Shown: piece after piece, positions 38,120 through 51,200 of the stretch
How positions within the stretch are numbered: position 1 is the stretch's first letter
How the letters are laid out: every line of letters begins with the position of its first letter
Origin: Perkinsus olseni
Lineage: Eukaryota > Perkinsozoa > Perkinsida > Perkinsidae
Length of the DNA: 64,000 bases
Direction of reading: 5' to 3'
Assembly: GCA_013115135.1 (NCBI GenBank)
Contig: JABANP010000244.1
Coordinates: 1-64,000, forward strand
The notes under the pieces: generated by a model
Databases searched by the model: none
What the model was told of the DNA's origin: nothing
The model's input: only the letters and a program-made list of their open reading frames with translations
Program-made: the position numbers and the translations under genes

Positions 38120-38362
38120 AGCACCCACGAGGTTCCATACGAGATTTCCAAATCGATCAAGATACCTCTAAGATTGACCAGTTATTGTTTCTTATTCGAT
38201 CAAGATACCACCAAGGTTGCCCAAGTATAGTATCTTAATCGATCAAGATACCACCAAGGTCAACCAAGTATAGCATCTTAGTCAACCAAGTATTGTGTCT
38301 TAATCGATCAAGATACCACCTAGGTCAACCAAGTATAGTATCTTAATCGATCAAGATACCAC
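38120..38362. repeat. Tandem array of palindromic F2-type units
   Basis: About five imperfect units of roughly 43-57 nt. Each carries the palindrome GTATCTTAATCGATC with its inverted AAGATAC, followed by an ACCAAGGTCAACCAAGTAT spacer. It lies immediately 3' (minus-strand sense) of the stop or splice of the gene at 38382-39788. The same AGGTCAACC and GTATCTT words recur as single copies in introns across the window. Confidence 0.85.
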
Positions 38363-38381
38363 TACCCCCTAAACCCTCTTC

Positions 38382-39788
38382 CTACTCTCTAGCATAGATG
38401 TCCTGGAATCTTTTCAGAGGCAAACGACATCCGTTCCGTGCCAACAGCATCAAAGTGTTCCTCAACACCCTCTCCGGTACGACGCGCTTGGCCTCCCCTC
38501 CACCATTCCTGGCCGCCGCCGGCTCGGTCGAATCACCATCACCGGTCGTCGTCTTCAAAGGGACAGATGCAATGCTGCTGGATGGGCTGCCCACGGGCAC
38601 TCCCAAATCCACTGCCTGACTGCTGATGCTGTTAGCGACAACATTCTGAAAGAAAACAGAAATCTGGCGACCGCGCGCCGCGAAATTCTTTGCCGAGCTA
38701 AGACGATTATTATGAGGGTGAAAAGAGCCAAAAACAGCATCATAGAGTAATTATCATAATAATATAACATATAGTAAATTTATAAGATATTTCGGATACA
38801 CGTATGATATATAAATGGAATAAAATGCTAACGACCGCGCGCCACGAAATTCTTTTTCCAAGCGAAGACAATCATTATGACGGTAGAAAGTGTCAGAAAA
38901 AGCATCATAGAGTAATTGTCATAATAATATAAAATACAGTAAATTAATAAGATATCTGCGATATGTGAGTGAGTAATAGAATTTTAGCCGAAATATTTTT
39001 CACACAATAAGAGTTTTGCCCGCCAAACGAGAAGTGGCGTCTTCGCGAACCAAAAAACGCGAAATCGCGTGAATGTGAAATTTGAATTGTCTTTTTCACT
39101 AGCGTTCTTCAACGCGGGTGAAGCTCCAATAATCTCTGATACAGCAAGAAAATTGATATAATAGCGATAATAGAAAATAGATTTTGTTGCTAATAGTTGG
39201 ATAATTTACAAATGTCATAAAAGACAAGTGTAACGGGATCCGATATTTTCATTTTTTGATTCTTGCCCGAATGACAATCTGCAAGTTGTTGAAATCTTTG
39301 CCTGAAGACTTCCATACCGATTCATACCGTACGTCCGACACACAAACAGAAGTGAATATTGACAACATCACCACCCCTTGTCGGATGAACAACAGACTGC
39401 CGCCTCGCCTAAGTTCCATTAGCGCTCCCAGGATCATCCTTCACCCGTTAAATTCGACCCTCAACGCTCTCGACAGACCCTACCTCCACGACCCTCTTAC
39501 ATCAAGATTCCCGGCAGCACCGATGGAGCCCTCCCCCTCCGTCACTGGCGACGGCGACGATGACATTTGCCCCAACAACGAGTCCAAGGCCAACACAGGG
39601 GCCTCGGAGCCCACCACCGGCGGCGTGTTCTGAGCAAACTGAGCTTGAATGAGGTACAGCAGGGCCGGGTCAAGAGGGTCAACACCCTCTCCTTCCTGCT
39701 GTGGCTGGGGCGGGGCAGCGGCGGTAAAGGGTCCAAAGTAGTCGTTGAGATAACCGAGATCGGGCTGCTGTTGAGTCGACGTTCCCAT
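38382..39788 (-). CDS. Possible LOTUS/OST-HTH-type protein, partial model
   Basis: Two clear minus-strand coding blocks. The 5' block (about 39480-39788) starts MGTSTQQQPDLGYLNDYFGP and is Gln/Pro/Ser-rich. The 3' block (about 38382-38640) ends VLRNTLMLLARNGCRLPLKR FQDIYARE, written here in two parts, which resembles the first helices of a LOTUS/OST-HTH RNA-binding fold. TAG at 38382-38384 could be the stop, or an intron may begin at GA|GTAGGA so that the domain continues below 38120. The intron between the blocks holds the tandem duplication at 38669-38966. Confidence 0.4.
38669..38966. repeat. Tandem direct duplication, about 163-nt period, each with an F1 copy
   Basis: Two copies begin at 38669 and 38832, each with CGACCGCGCGCC(A/G)CGAAATTCTT, then a shared block including AGCATCATAGAGTAATT(A/G)TC, AATAATATAA and ATAAGATAT. 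They are roughly 80 percent alike by eye. The duplication lies in an AT-rich intron, showing that one F1 insertion was duplicated with its flank. Confidence 0.8.
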
Positions 39789-40345
39789 AGCGAAAGATGG
39801 CAACATCAAAAGGCAACAACACTTGCGGAAAATAATCAACTATTGGGAAAAAATATTTTTTCCGTCAAACTCAAGTCGTTTTCAATAGACGAGCTACTTC
39901 CATAACCACCGATGATGAAGATGGTAAGATATCTTTGCACGCACGCGCAAAGATACGTCATCAACATCGCGGCGATTCATCACTGTCCAAAAAACTGTGT
40001 CACCGAGCTCTTTTTTCTTTCTACTATATTTTTTTCTCTTCTGGCAGACTCCAATCGGCGAGAACTTTTCCCACCAAACCTGAAAAACAACAACCGCATG
40101 AATATAAGCGCCATAATTTGTCGAATTCCCAAGTATGCGAAATTGTTATCACCTGAAGCCTTTCGCCAACGGCTGTTGCTATTCGCCGCTTCCGTCCCCT
40201 CCATTGCTCCCCGGAAAAAGGTAATCGCAAAGACGACTTTTACGGACGGTTTTAACCTTACCTGAAAGAAAATCCACAACTTCCACCGAAAAACTCCCTT
40301 TTTTCCATAATTTGGAAGCACGACGAACTGGACGTAGGCGAATAG

Positions 40346-41745
40346 TCAAAGCCAGCTGAACCCGAGCGAGCCACGCAATCCTCGCTGCAGCGAGAAGCCA
40401 CCAATCGTACCCTCACAGCCGATATCTAACTCTATTCTCTCAAAATTTCTCGATTTTTTATCGACCTTTCTACATACCACACCTCCCCCAATTCTACCAT
40501 CAGCGCCTTGCATGATTCGTCCACCTTCCGCCTCAACTCCGCCATGATTGTAATAGCAAGATTCCCCAAAGGGACAGTCCTCTTTCATTTGGTAGAATTT
40601 ACACGGGATCCTGGACAACGCTTTCTTGTACCCTTCAACTTCCCTCTGCTTCTCTTCGCCATGAACCAACCACCGGTCGCAGGGGACGATCAAAAAGCTT
40701 TCGACTCGGCAAAGCGGGCACAGCCGAAGATTCTCTCGATCTTGAGTGTCCTTCTGGTCGCGCCATTCTCGAATGCACTCGAGACAAAATGGGTGGTCGC
40801 AGTTTTCAAGAAGACCGAATCGTTTTCCGCTGGCAACCACATCGTCGTCACAGATGGCGCAGAGGACGTTCCTTGTCGCTAGGCGGGCCTGCAGAGAGAA
40901 TAACAATACTTAACTACTCGGAAGGCTGTCGAACAGGACGGCAAATGGCTGAATCTCCGATCGAAAGCCGCCGATTTTTCTGTCTGTTCAGTCCTAAAAC
41001 TTCGACGAAATTAACAAAAAGTCCAACAAAATTCCTGGCGGACATTTTTAAAAGTTCATATCGCAGAAAAGCGCGGATTTTCTACGCGTTTTTCGAGTTC
41101 ACGAAAAAGTAGTCGAAGGACTCGAATGAATACACGTCGCGAGTATTCGTCTAATTGACACTTTAAACGGTCGCCAAGGCGGTGAGCCAATTATGATCGG
41201 TACCACCGATCGTAAAAATCTCCCGCAGATTTTACCAAGGCTGATTGAGCCGCCATCAGCAGCATCACTACTACCTGATGCTTGCTATGCTTCTCTTCCC
41301 ACAGCGGGTCAGCCCTCGGACTCTCTCCGTCATGGACGTGCAAATTGCGGCAAGCCTCGCCGAACTTGCACAGCCCGGTTCGGTAAAATCTGCATACTCC
41401 CACACCGTAAGACGAGTAAACGTCGTCTTCCGGCGGATAACCATAACCGAAGATGGGAGTATTGGCGGCTGAGTCGTAGAGACTTGGACCAGCATAGTAG
41501 CTCGCGGCGCAGCACATAGAGTCATCGCGAATCCAAACACCGGAACCGTCCGACTCGGACGAACGGGTGGGCGAGTAGACCGCGGGCTGTGGATGGGGGA
41601 GGTGGTTGCGATAGGGAGGGTAGCGTTGGTGCTGGTGAGGGCCCCAGGGGGATTGGGGTGGGGGAGGGGGGTCGGATGAGGCAACTTCGGTCCAATACAT
41701 CAGAACGGACGACAATTGGCTGAAAACCGGTGATCGATTATCCAC
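40346..41745 (-). CDS. Makorin-like E3 ubiquitin ligase (CCCH-RING-CCCH)
   Basis: Minus-strand gene. The N-terminal exon (41191-41745) is Pro-rich, then has a CCCH finger VCRFYRTGLCKFGEACRNLH. A second coding block (40346-40906) has a makorin-type RING starting LCAICDDDVVASGKRFGLLE and continuing through CDHPFCLECIREWR to CPLCRVESFLIVP. A second CCCH finger follows (CKFYQMKEDCPFGESCYYNH), in the classical makorin order. RING and CCCH zinc ligands are all visible. It probably acts in RNA-linked ubiquitination. Start may be Met 41745 or the inner Met at 41700. The intron between the blocks runs from roughly 41190 to 40890. The 3' end below 40500 is unresolved. Confidence 0.85.
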
Positions 41746-42805
41746 CTGTGTCCACTATCTTGACCTCTAACGTATCTTGCAGGGTCAACCTCGAAGATTC
41801 CTTGAGCGCAGATGCCATGCTACCGATGGTCCGCAGCGAAATTCACTTCTACAATCGTCGCACAACTTATGAAACGGTTCTGCCAGAGACACTTGAAATC
41901 TTGCAACATCTTGCATTTTCTCAACGCGACGCGGAACAGTGACGCCTCGCCTTAGCAATGGCACCACTCCCTCCGCTAACGGAATCTATCCTCTTGGCTA
42001 ATAGGCGCAATCATCCGTCACTGCGCCACGAAATTATAACGTCCAAAAACGGAAAATTCTGCGCTCTTTCTCGAAAGAACTTGCTGAATTCACCGAGCGT
42101 ATCTTTCGACCTCGTAAACTGCAAGGGTGATTTTACCGAAGTTGTAAATAGGAGGACCCCGGCATCGAACCTGCGTGCATTTCTCAGTACCAGCTTTACC
42201 TTTATATGCTTCCATCCACTCCCGAGGGACGATCAGTCAGCGCCGAGGGCTACAATAGGAAAAGTACTACTGAGGGGAGGGTCCGTCGGCGAGGGCTAGA
42301 CGATATTGGAGCGTTACTGAGTGTGATTATGGGAAGGAGTGGTATGGTGAAAAATAAGGTCTTGGAAAGATGATGGAAATTCAGGAAAATAGAAGATAAA
42401 ATCAAATCAATGTGGGTCAATCTACCGGAGTCCGGAAAACTTTGAAAAAGCTATTCCTTTGGTTGGCATCGAAGAGGGGAAGAAGAAATAGATCATCATC
42501 TCCATTCACTCAGAGCGCTGAATTGGAAAACATTTTGTGGACTTTTTCGTTGAACTGTCCAGACTAAGACGGTCTTAGTGTGACGTTTTCTGCATTTTTT
42601 TCATCGGGTGGAATTTCGACAAGTAATTTTGGAAATGACAGAAAAAATCTGGAGAACATGGACAGTGGGAGTGGTGGTGATTTTTATTGGAAGTTGGGGG
42701 AAAATTGGTATGCCGAAATTGAATTTCTGACCATTTTCACAGTTTTCCTTTCCTATTTTCAGGAGGAGTAACTCACGACCTCCATTTCTCGTCAATGTGG
42801 CGACG

Positions 42806-45800
42806 ACGGCGTCGAAGGGGCGACAGTGACGACTCCAAGATCGATGATGGTGATGGTGATGGTGGAGGGGGTGTTGAATCACCTGGGAAGGTAGTTGTGA
42901 CCGAGTCCACTGCAGTGTCACCCCTGTTATGAAATCACGTATCATTATTACCGTGATTCGTTTTCTCGCATTGGGCAGGATTCTGACGGGGAAACTGATA
43001 TTTTTTATCCGATTGCTATGAGCAATTCTTATTAAATTTGAAACCGTTAGTCGTCAGCTTCTCATTCCGTCAAAGGGCGTACCGGCAGGTGTCTGCAGAT
43101 GAAACGATTTTCTTGTCGACCTGGCATGGACAAGTATTTACCACAAACGAAACGGTTAGATTTTATCACCTCGTGAAATTTTTATTCGAGGAACAGAGTA
43201 TCGGCAAACGCCTGGAATTTCCCATTCTGTCAATTCAAAAAAAATTGGGACGCTTGGACATCATCAACTCCCAGTTGATGAGCGCCGAAATCTCGCGAAG
43301 GAGAAATTATTATAATTTTTTTCATCAGCCTACCCTACCCCCACCGCCACGGACGCTGTCAGCGCCTTCGAAACATTACGATCGGTTCTATGAAGGATAT
43401 TTTGGAGATGAGTATTACGTTGGGGTCGGCTCGGTGAGCAACAGCAGTCCAAGTGACGATAATTTCGTGGCGCGTGACGGTGATGCTGCTGAGAAAAACT
43501 ATGCTGATGATGATGACGATGATGATTTATTTGACGACAATAGCAGTGCGTTTTCGAGCGAGGACCCGGGGACTGATTTCGAGGCCGTTCTCGGGCCGAT
43601 CGACCAAATCCAGTATAAGAAGGAGAAGTTGGCCAAGTGGGATGCGGTTGTGATAAAAAGGTAGTCGCGGGGAAGAAGGCTGGATAAGAAAAAATTGAAA
43701 AGTTGTGATATTTTCAGGGAAAGTTTTCTGTGCACGGTGGGTTGGTGGTCCAGTGCATGCTGATAGCGCTTTTGGCTAGGGGGAAATGATTTTCGGTAAT
43801 TTTTCGCCCAGATTTTCGGAATTTTTGGCTGTTGGCTTCGACGCTCGTTATGGCGAACGTCGGGCGAAGAAGTTCAACGCGAATGCTCTGGTATCGTTAA
43901 TAGTGGTATTTGCGATCGTCATCATCATTCTCAGAAACAATCGCCGAATCTGGCGGAAGTCATTTCTCATTGATGTGACGATTAGTTAGAATCGGTGAGA
44001 GGAGTTCTCTCACCGTCATGGTGAATCCAATCTGTTGATGAGGCACTGGCTGTCCCTATTGAAATTTCATGCTGCTGCTTGGATGGCTGTATTGTGAAAT
44101 GGTTGGATTGTCGGATGGTTGACACTTTAGGCGTATCTAAGATACGCAATCTGAGAAAATGACAAGTGAGACCTAAAGATACGGTATCTTTAGGTCTCTT
44201 GCCATCTTTTATGGCTGCGCATACGTTCGAACCAATACCAACTTTTTCCGAACTTCAGGGGGTTCTGTCTGTTATTTCCGCGATTTTCTGTTCCTGCGGT
44301 GGAGAGAGTTTACGTTAATGGGGTGGACGGCAGGACACAGAAGAGCTTCACTTTGATGGGAGTCGGAGTTATTATGTAGTACCGGCGGAGCTATTTCGTA
44401 TCTTTCAACCTTCGACCTAAGATATGCCTTTCGGTTGAGACTCGTGGTATGGACTTGTCGTGAATGAAACGGTTGATCGATTTGGAATCGAAAGATTTCT
44501 CATCAGTTTCGCCGTCTGGAAGCTTTGCATTGGATGGAGTTTCACCACAACCCCGTTAATCGTGAGATGGGGAACAGACGCTAACGTCCTCTACAACGTA
44601 TCATGGCTTATCACTATCGGACTCGGTAAGCTTGCCAGCTTCCATGCGAATGGTCTCCGGATCGAATCCCGGCTACTTCATTTTTTGATTAGGTGTACTG
44701 TGTATTACTCTAAGATTCTTTCCCGCTGTTCTCCGAGGTCGAGCAGAGGTTGGCGTCCTCGTTTGGACGGCCCTCGTTGTTCTTTTGGAGATCTTCGCCG
44801 GAGACCTCTACCGAGCGGCGCGGCTCTGCAGTACTAGCGGGGAAAGGATTTTCTTTGTTCGAAATTATCACGAAATTTTTTCCACTATTACGTGCGGAAA
44901 AAAGGGAATTTTGTCGAAACTATTCAGAATAAGGAAAAAAATGGAGAGTATGGCCGAGAAAATTAGATAATTTCTTCAATTTATTTCACACGGCAATAAA
45001 TTCAAAAGGACGCCTTCCGCAAAACGACATTTCAATACCACCTTTAGTTCAATTTTTTCAATTATTTCATTATTGGCGGTCAATAATAATTTTTTCTGCT
45101 ATTTTTCTCTTCAGATGTGAGTGTTGAAGAAGCTTTCGGGACGGCCACTACACAGTGGCGCGGTGCTGATTTCGCCGTCCTTCAAACAGCTCTCATCACG
45201 TAGTAGAGAGTCGGGGGAAAATTGGGTAAATTTTGAAGCTTGTCAAAATTTTGACTCGTTGGCATTGGTTACTGGGACTTTCGATCGTTTGCCTCGAGAA
45301 AAATCGGTGGAAATATAGAATTCGGCAAAGTTTGAGAGCCGGTATCAGACGAATTGTGATAAATGTGGTATATCCACTCATGCAGGTATTTAGCGTTTTA
45401 TTCGGCCATAAGGTTGTGTCGGCTTGTGTGGGTCGTTGTCCCGGCAGCGGTACTCTACACCATTGTGACGGCGGTCTCCTATATACCCGCCGATGATGGT
45501 GATGTGGACATGGACGTCGAGTTCACCGTCAGTCGAGCACTGTAGGTCCCTGGTTCGATTCTTGGCGAGGGCGTTTGCTATGTATTTTCCTGCGTGCGAA
45601 AATAGTTCGGGCCCGAAATAGCGTTTTTGTTGATGAGAAAGTTACTCTGTTCACAGGAGAGTTTGGTATAAAAACTGTGAATGAAAAAGACGACGGCTGT
45701 TGGGATCGATCCTGCGTCCTTCCTAGAGGCCATTCACAATTTCGTGGCGCGTGAGAAGTTTATCCTCTCAGGTTCTCTATCGTAGCGCAGCTGTTATTGA

Positions 45801-46837
45801 ACGCCCTGGCCCTGGCGGGAAAATATCAGATAGAAATGTATCGGCGAAAAAACTATCTCAGTTTGGAAGTCACTCAACGGGCTATCGGGGTGAGTCGGGG
45901 AAGACTGAAAAAGATGCAATTTTTCAGAATTTTTTTTTGCGATTTTTCCGCGATTTTTCCGGCAGTAGTAGATAAACTGCTCACGTGAGTGAAGCTTGGG
46001 ATTTTTTGTCGGAGAAACGTCATACGTTGCGCTTCCGAATAATTCTCACTTCGTTCTCGTATCTCCCCTGTCGCACTGACGACCTCGTTAGGCGAGGTTG
46101 GAGCGCTTGAATGATATGCTGAGCTACGAGGGATCGGTCTCTTCTTCTTCTTCTTCTTCTTCTGAGTACTAGGAAGCGGCACGGCCTCGTGGGCCCTATA
46201 GCCGCCTCTGTTGCTTCCAAGATAGCCGCCTTCTCGAGGATCGGTCTCATATCGTCCGAATTGCCGAGTTAAAGCGGTCGATTACGTGGGATAGGTGAAG
46301 GTTCGCTGTTTGAGATGGTATCGTCCCGTTCTGTTGAGAGACATCTCCGTAGGTTTTTGTTGAGAGTTTTTCATCTTAGGTCTTGGAATCGACCATTAAT
46401 GCATTCGACTCCAATTCGGACACTCCGTTGACGTCGCAAATAGAGGGAGAGCTAAAGGTGGGGATAAGTGAGGTTTTTTCGCATGGAGGATCTCGATTTT
46501 TTTCTGGAAAAAAATGGTTGCTCTGTGCATGCGTGCAGCGGTTTTCGGGGTGATCCGTAGCTTACATGCAGTCAGAAGATACTCGATGGACCCGGTGATG
46601 TCCTGAAGTGTCGGGTGTTGAGCTTCCTTCTGCGGGCTGATGCGTGCACGCTGGCCGCGCGCTTCGAGTAGAGGGACTCATTTGGTGCGGCCTCGGGTTC
46701 TGCCGTTTCTGGTGGGAGTCCTAGAGTTTGCCGGTTGGTGGGGATTTATTATCGAAGGGGCATCCGAGCTCGATTCTGGGAAATCGTGGTACGGTCATTA
46801 TTTAATCGAGAACATAGTGCAAGACTACCACCTGTAG
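42806..46837 (+). CDS. Multi-pass membrane protein, unidentified
   Basis: A plus-strand series of coding-like exons. It opens with MWRRRRRRGDSDD and a Gly/Asp-rich stretch at 42806. Later blocks include FLSTWHGQVFTTNE (about 43107-43150), an acidic poly-Asp segment (about 43503-43555), and several hydrophobic helices: NALVSLIVVFAIVIIIL (about 43880-43935), WLITIGL (about 44605-44625) and LVWVVVPAAVLYTIVTAV (about 45423-45480). A last exon with LPFLVGVLEFAGWWGFII ends at TAG 46835-46837. I do not recognise the family; some features recall Atg9 or other polytopic proteins, but diagnostic motifs were not found. Introns carry F1 copies (43461, 45739) and tRNA-like pieces (44655, 45546, 45701). 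It may be more than one gene. Confidence 0.4.
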
Positions 46838-48267
46838 GAGGCGGCTGGTCGGCCTTATGTGGAATGGAGGGAATCTGAGTTGACCGCTGACAGCGAGCTG
46901 TATAGCGTGGCTTCGGTGGACCCATGAGTTATGATCGGCTCAAGAATTAGTCGGAGTTTGACGTGGTCTACGTACGGGGCTGCCCGTCATCTTGGTATGA
47001 TGCACTTGGGAGCACTGCGACTGGAGATGAGCAGCTCATCGGATGGGAGTCGATATCATAGATGACGTCTCCAAAGCCGATCTGAGCAGGTCACTCTAGA
47101 GAGTAGACTTAGATCGGCGCGCTCGGTCTACCCCAGGTTATCTAAATCTTCGGGACATTTCTGCATCGCGGGCGCACCGACCGGAATTCAGCTACTACTG
47201 CAGAAGGCATAAAATTTCTGCTACCGTTGCATTGAGAATGATACCGGCCACACGAACCCTTCCGTCGAGCGTGCTCAGAAATCAAGCTCGTGTTATTGCA
47301 GCAGTACCAGACACCGGTCGATTAGGGGTCAGCAGAAGCACGTTGAAGCTGGAAGCTGCAAGAACAGGGAGAAATCAGGCACATCGCTCCGGAATGTGCC
47401 CTTTGACGATCGAAAGAACATTCGACAGAGATCTTTTACGCTCGCGGATTAGCGGAATACTGTAGCAGTGAGTCTCCTGAGCGGAGTGAATCGAGCGCTA
47501 CGCTGAACGGCTAGCTTGCTGGTCCAGAAATATGGCTTGTTCCCGTCGGCTGAGATCGATAGCCATCCTTTGATGGGGGGTCCGTTGATCCAGAACACGG
47601 AATGGTTGAAAAGACTCGGCTATGCCCTTGCCTGTTTTGGTCGAGACTTGACTGACGAGAGGGCTTGCTTCGTCCAGACTTTACCGTCCAAGTAGCCATC
47701 TGATTGATGTCCCACCTATGGCCTCGATAGAGCTAATTTAAGTGAAGCGTCTATTACAAAGAAGTGAAAAGCTGTCCACGCAAAGCTGTCCACGAACGCC
47801 TTCATGAGCAACCCTATATACTGACTATCTACAGGTTTTTGCACCTGACCCTTTTGGTTATTGGTGGGCTGAGCATGTCTCTTGCGTAGAGGGTATGGAG
47901 CTCAAAGAGCTACTCAAAAGGTGGCTCCAGTTGACTTTTCTCTGAGATTCATCTTCCCGGGCACACCCAAGCAAACACGGAATGGCTGCATAAGCTCCTA
48001 ACTTCCCACTGAAAAAAGATATCCGCGTTGATCTGATGACAATTTAGCCATATGAGTACAGTCTGCTATGCGTCAATGTCTTCGATGTTGAGCCAACTCA
48101 TGCGCAGCAGCTTCTATTATGCACACAAAATTCCTGGATGGCAATATAGGCCGTTGCCCTAAAGCACTCTGCCTGCCGCCAAAATGAACACTGTTGGCTT
48201 CCGTTCTTTCTCGTATTTCACGGAGGAGAATTTCGCTCCGCTATGACTTTTCTCCCCTTAGCGTTTG
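46838..48267 (+). other. Interval with unassigned ORF fragments
   Basis: About 1.4 kb between the membrane-protein gene and the phosphodiesterase. A plus-strand open stretch at about 47518-47699 (reading QKYGLFPSAEIDSHPLMGGP and onward to a stop) looks protein-like but has no recognisable domain; it could be a retroelement or gene fragment. A TTC microsatellite lies just before, at 46143-46166. Nothing else was supported. Confidence 0.3.
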
Positions 48268-51200
48268 ATGGACATCGAGCGATTGTTGGACAGAGCTCGT
48301 CAGGAAGGGTCAATTGGGTATCCTGAAGATAATAAATATCTTTTGGAGGATGTCGAGCATGCTCAAGAAACGGTAAGATACGCTCTATCAATCTTACTCG
48401 CGCATAAGTTGATAGAGATTCGTCAAAATTTTTTCACTCAATTTGGTGAGGCTCACTCGTTCAACTGAATTTAATAGGCATGGTTTTGTCGCTCGTGGCC
48501 TCCTGCATCCTAAAAATCGCTTCAGAGCCGTCTGCCTCCTATTTTCCTATTTTTCAGTCTCGACTCACCCAGAAGTCTCTTTTCGTGATGGACCTCCAGA
48601 AGGAAGTGTTGTTGGGTTGGATCAAGAATGGCGCCGAGTTTGGCAAATCAGAGGTATGATGGGTGAAAAACTCCGCTAGCGGTATAATTCACCCATTTCT
48701 TGTTTTAGATTCTTGAGTGGATAAAAGAAGTTATTCCTCCTGCGCAATCGGCAGCTTCTGTTAATCCTTCAATCGCTCGTTTGCGACGGCCGTTTTATGC
48801 CGTGAAGCCTGGTAGGTCGCTTGTGAGCCAACCGGGCGGGAATCTTTATTTCTGCGAGTTGCCAGAGTGAACCTCGCACTGAAAGTTTCATGGTCATTTT
48901 CAGATAGCGGCTGGCTAGATGAGCTCGGAACCTCGGCGATGTCCCTTCTAAAGTCGGTCGGCCGAGATTACTTCTTGGATGCATACCAACTCGAGAAGAC
49001 GCTTCATGAAAATAGCGTGAGTTCGAGCGCGAATAATTTCGTGGCGCGCGACAAAGTTTTTCCCGAAGATTGTAGTAATTGTTTCATTTTTCAGTCGACC
49101 AGTCTCTCGGCGTTCATATTAATCGGCTTGAGCACGATGAATCAGCTGATGGGACCAGGCCTTCACGCGCCAAGTAAATATCGGAGTATCTTTCTCACTT
49201 GTGTCGCGCAAGGGTTAAGGAACGTAACCGTTTCGTCTCTATCACGTTTTTCCTAAGGCTCGTTGCTTGCTTATCCACTTGTCTCTTGTTGGACTAGTGT
49301 GGAATTTTAGGGCGCGTGACACTGTTTGGCCCCGCGTGTATCTTCAAGCTCGTTAGAGACTCTAATCGACTTGCGAGGATTCTCTTGAATTGAACGCAGT
49401 CGAGGCGTCGGTCTTGAATTTTGCGGCGCGTGACGCTTTTTTCTGTTCTCAGTGGGTGACGCAGCATCGTCTGTGGTGCCTCCGGCCGGCGCTATTTGCC
49501 TACAGAAGTTTTTGACGTTATTTGACCAATTGTATCTGCCGAATCCATTCCATAGTTCAAAGCACGCGGCACAGAGGACACATCATGGGTGAGTATAAAG
49601 GGCGGAAAATTTTCGGAAAAATCCATCTTCGAAATTTTCCGGAGATTTTCCTTCTTTGCGGGATGATCGATTCTCTAATCTTGTGGGATATCAGAATGCA
49701 TCGGACCAGTCGTCTTGGTGAAGTTGAATTCCGTGGCGCGCGAGAAGTGGCATAACTCTCATTTGTAGGTTCTTCCTCCTCGAGTCGATGGGCATACCAG
49801 AAATTATGCCATTAGAATGGGCGGCCTTTATCGTGGCCTGCCTTTGCGGAGATGTAAACGGGAAGATTGCGGATTCGATCCCACGCCCTTCACCATGAAA
49901 TATCGCCGTAAGGCCCGTTTGAGTTACTTGAGATACTCTTCAGGTTGGTCGTTTTGCGAGGACATCGGACTTCCTGATCGAAACCGAGCACGAGCTGGCA
50001 GTGACGTAAGGTTGGGTGGGGGTTTTCCTATACCATTTTTCCCGAGAATTTTCCTTTTTCGGAGCAGCAGCCGAATGAAGAAAATCGTCCCCTGCTGCCC
50101 GTGCTGCGCTGAGCCAATATTGTTACACTTCAGATACAATGATAAATCGGTTCTTCAGAACTTTCACGCAGCGACGACTTTTGAGGCCTTGGAAGCCAAT
50201 CCAACTTGCGACCCGACTCAGTGGCTTTCCGAGTGAGAAATAATCGGGATCTCTAATTGCTTTTCTCGATGGGTCGAATTTTCGGTCAAAAATTTCGCAA
50301 AATGTTGAGCCTTTTCTCGACGTTAATGACGTTTTTTCCGTTCTGCCGAGACAAGCGCTCTCGACTCTTCCCCGCTTCGTCCCTGGTCAAGCATGGTTTT
50401 ATGAAATTTCGAATCGGAAATCGAACGAAAACTGGTTATCTCTATTGTCCTCAGAAGAAATGGATGTTTCCTTTGCGAGTGATCCTGAGAAAGTCGGTAG
50501 TTTTTCATATTTTTCAGATCCGAGAAGGAGCGTTTCCGGAAGATAGTTATCGACTGTATAATGTCCTTAGACGTGGCGGGTCACTTCAGAAGAGTGGAGG
50601 AGCTTGAGGTGAGGAGCGTTGAGGAAATTCAAGTGTTCAAGATATCTTTCTCTAGGATCCGACAACGACACCTACTCACCTTCTCCGTGCGGTGATTCGA
50701 GCGGCTGATATGGGGTTCACGGCGATGCCCTGGGAATCCCATTACTCCAGCGTTGAAAGGCTCAGTAAGAACTGGAATTTATCGGGAAAATGGGGAAATT
50801 TTTCCGGAAATTTTCATGGAGAGGTTGCATCGCTCCGCTGCATATCGCGTCGTTTTTGTTTCAGTTTCTGAGTATGTCTCTCAAGGTGATGACGAGTGGG
50901 CGATGGGAATACCTGTTAGTTTATACTGCGATTCTGCCACTCTGGATGTACCTGGCATGGAGCTAGGCTTCTTGGAAATGAGTAAGTGCCGCTGCTGGGA
51001 TTCGATCCGGGGACCTTCGGATGCGGAACGGCTGTCGACTCCTCGTTTACTCCCATCACTGCAATCCTCCGCGGTCAGTTTGTGTCCTCCACAGGTACAT
51101 TGCCTCTTTACCATGCCATCCAGAAACGGGTCGACGAGTACAACCCGATGTCAAGTGGACGAATGAGAAAAGTAGAGTTGTACCTTTGCTCTACCTCACA

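Noticed and set aside
46143..46166. TTC repeat read as a poly-Arg/Lys coding run on the minus strand
   Set aside because: A simple microsatellite with no supporting coding context.
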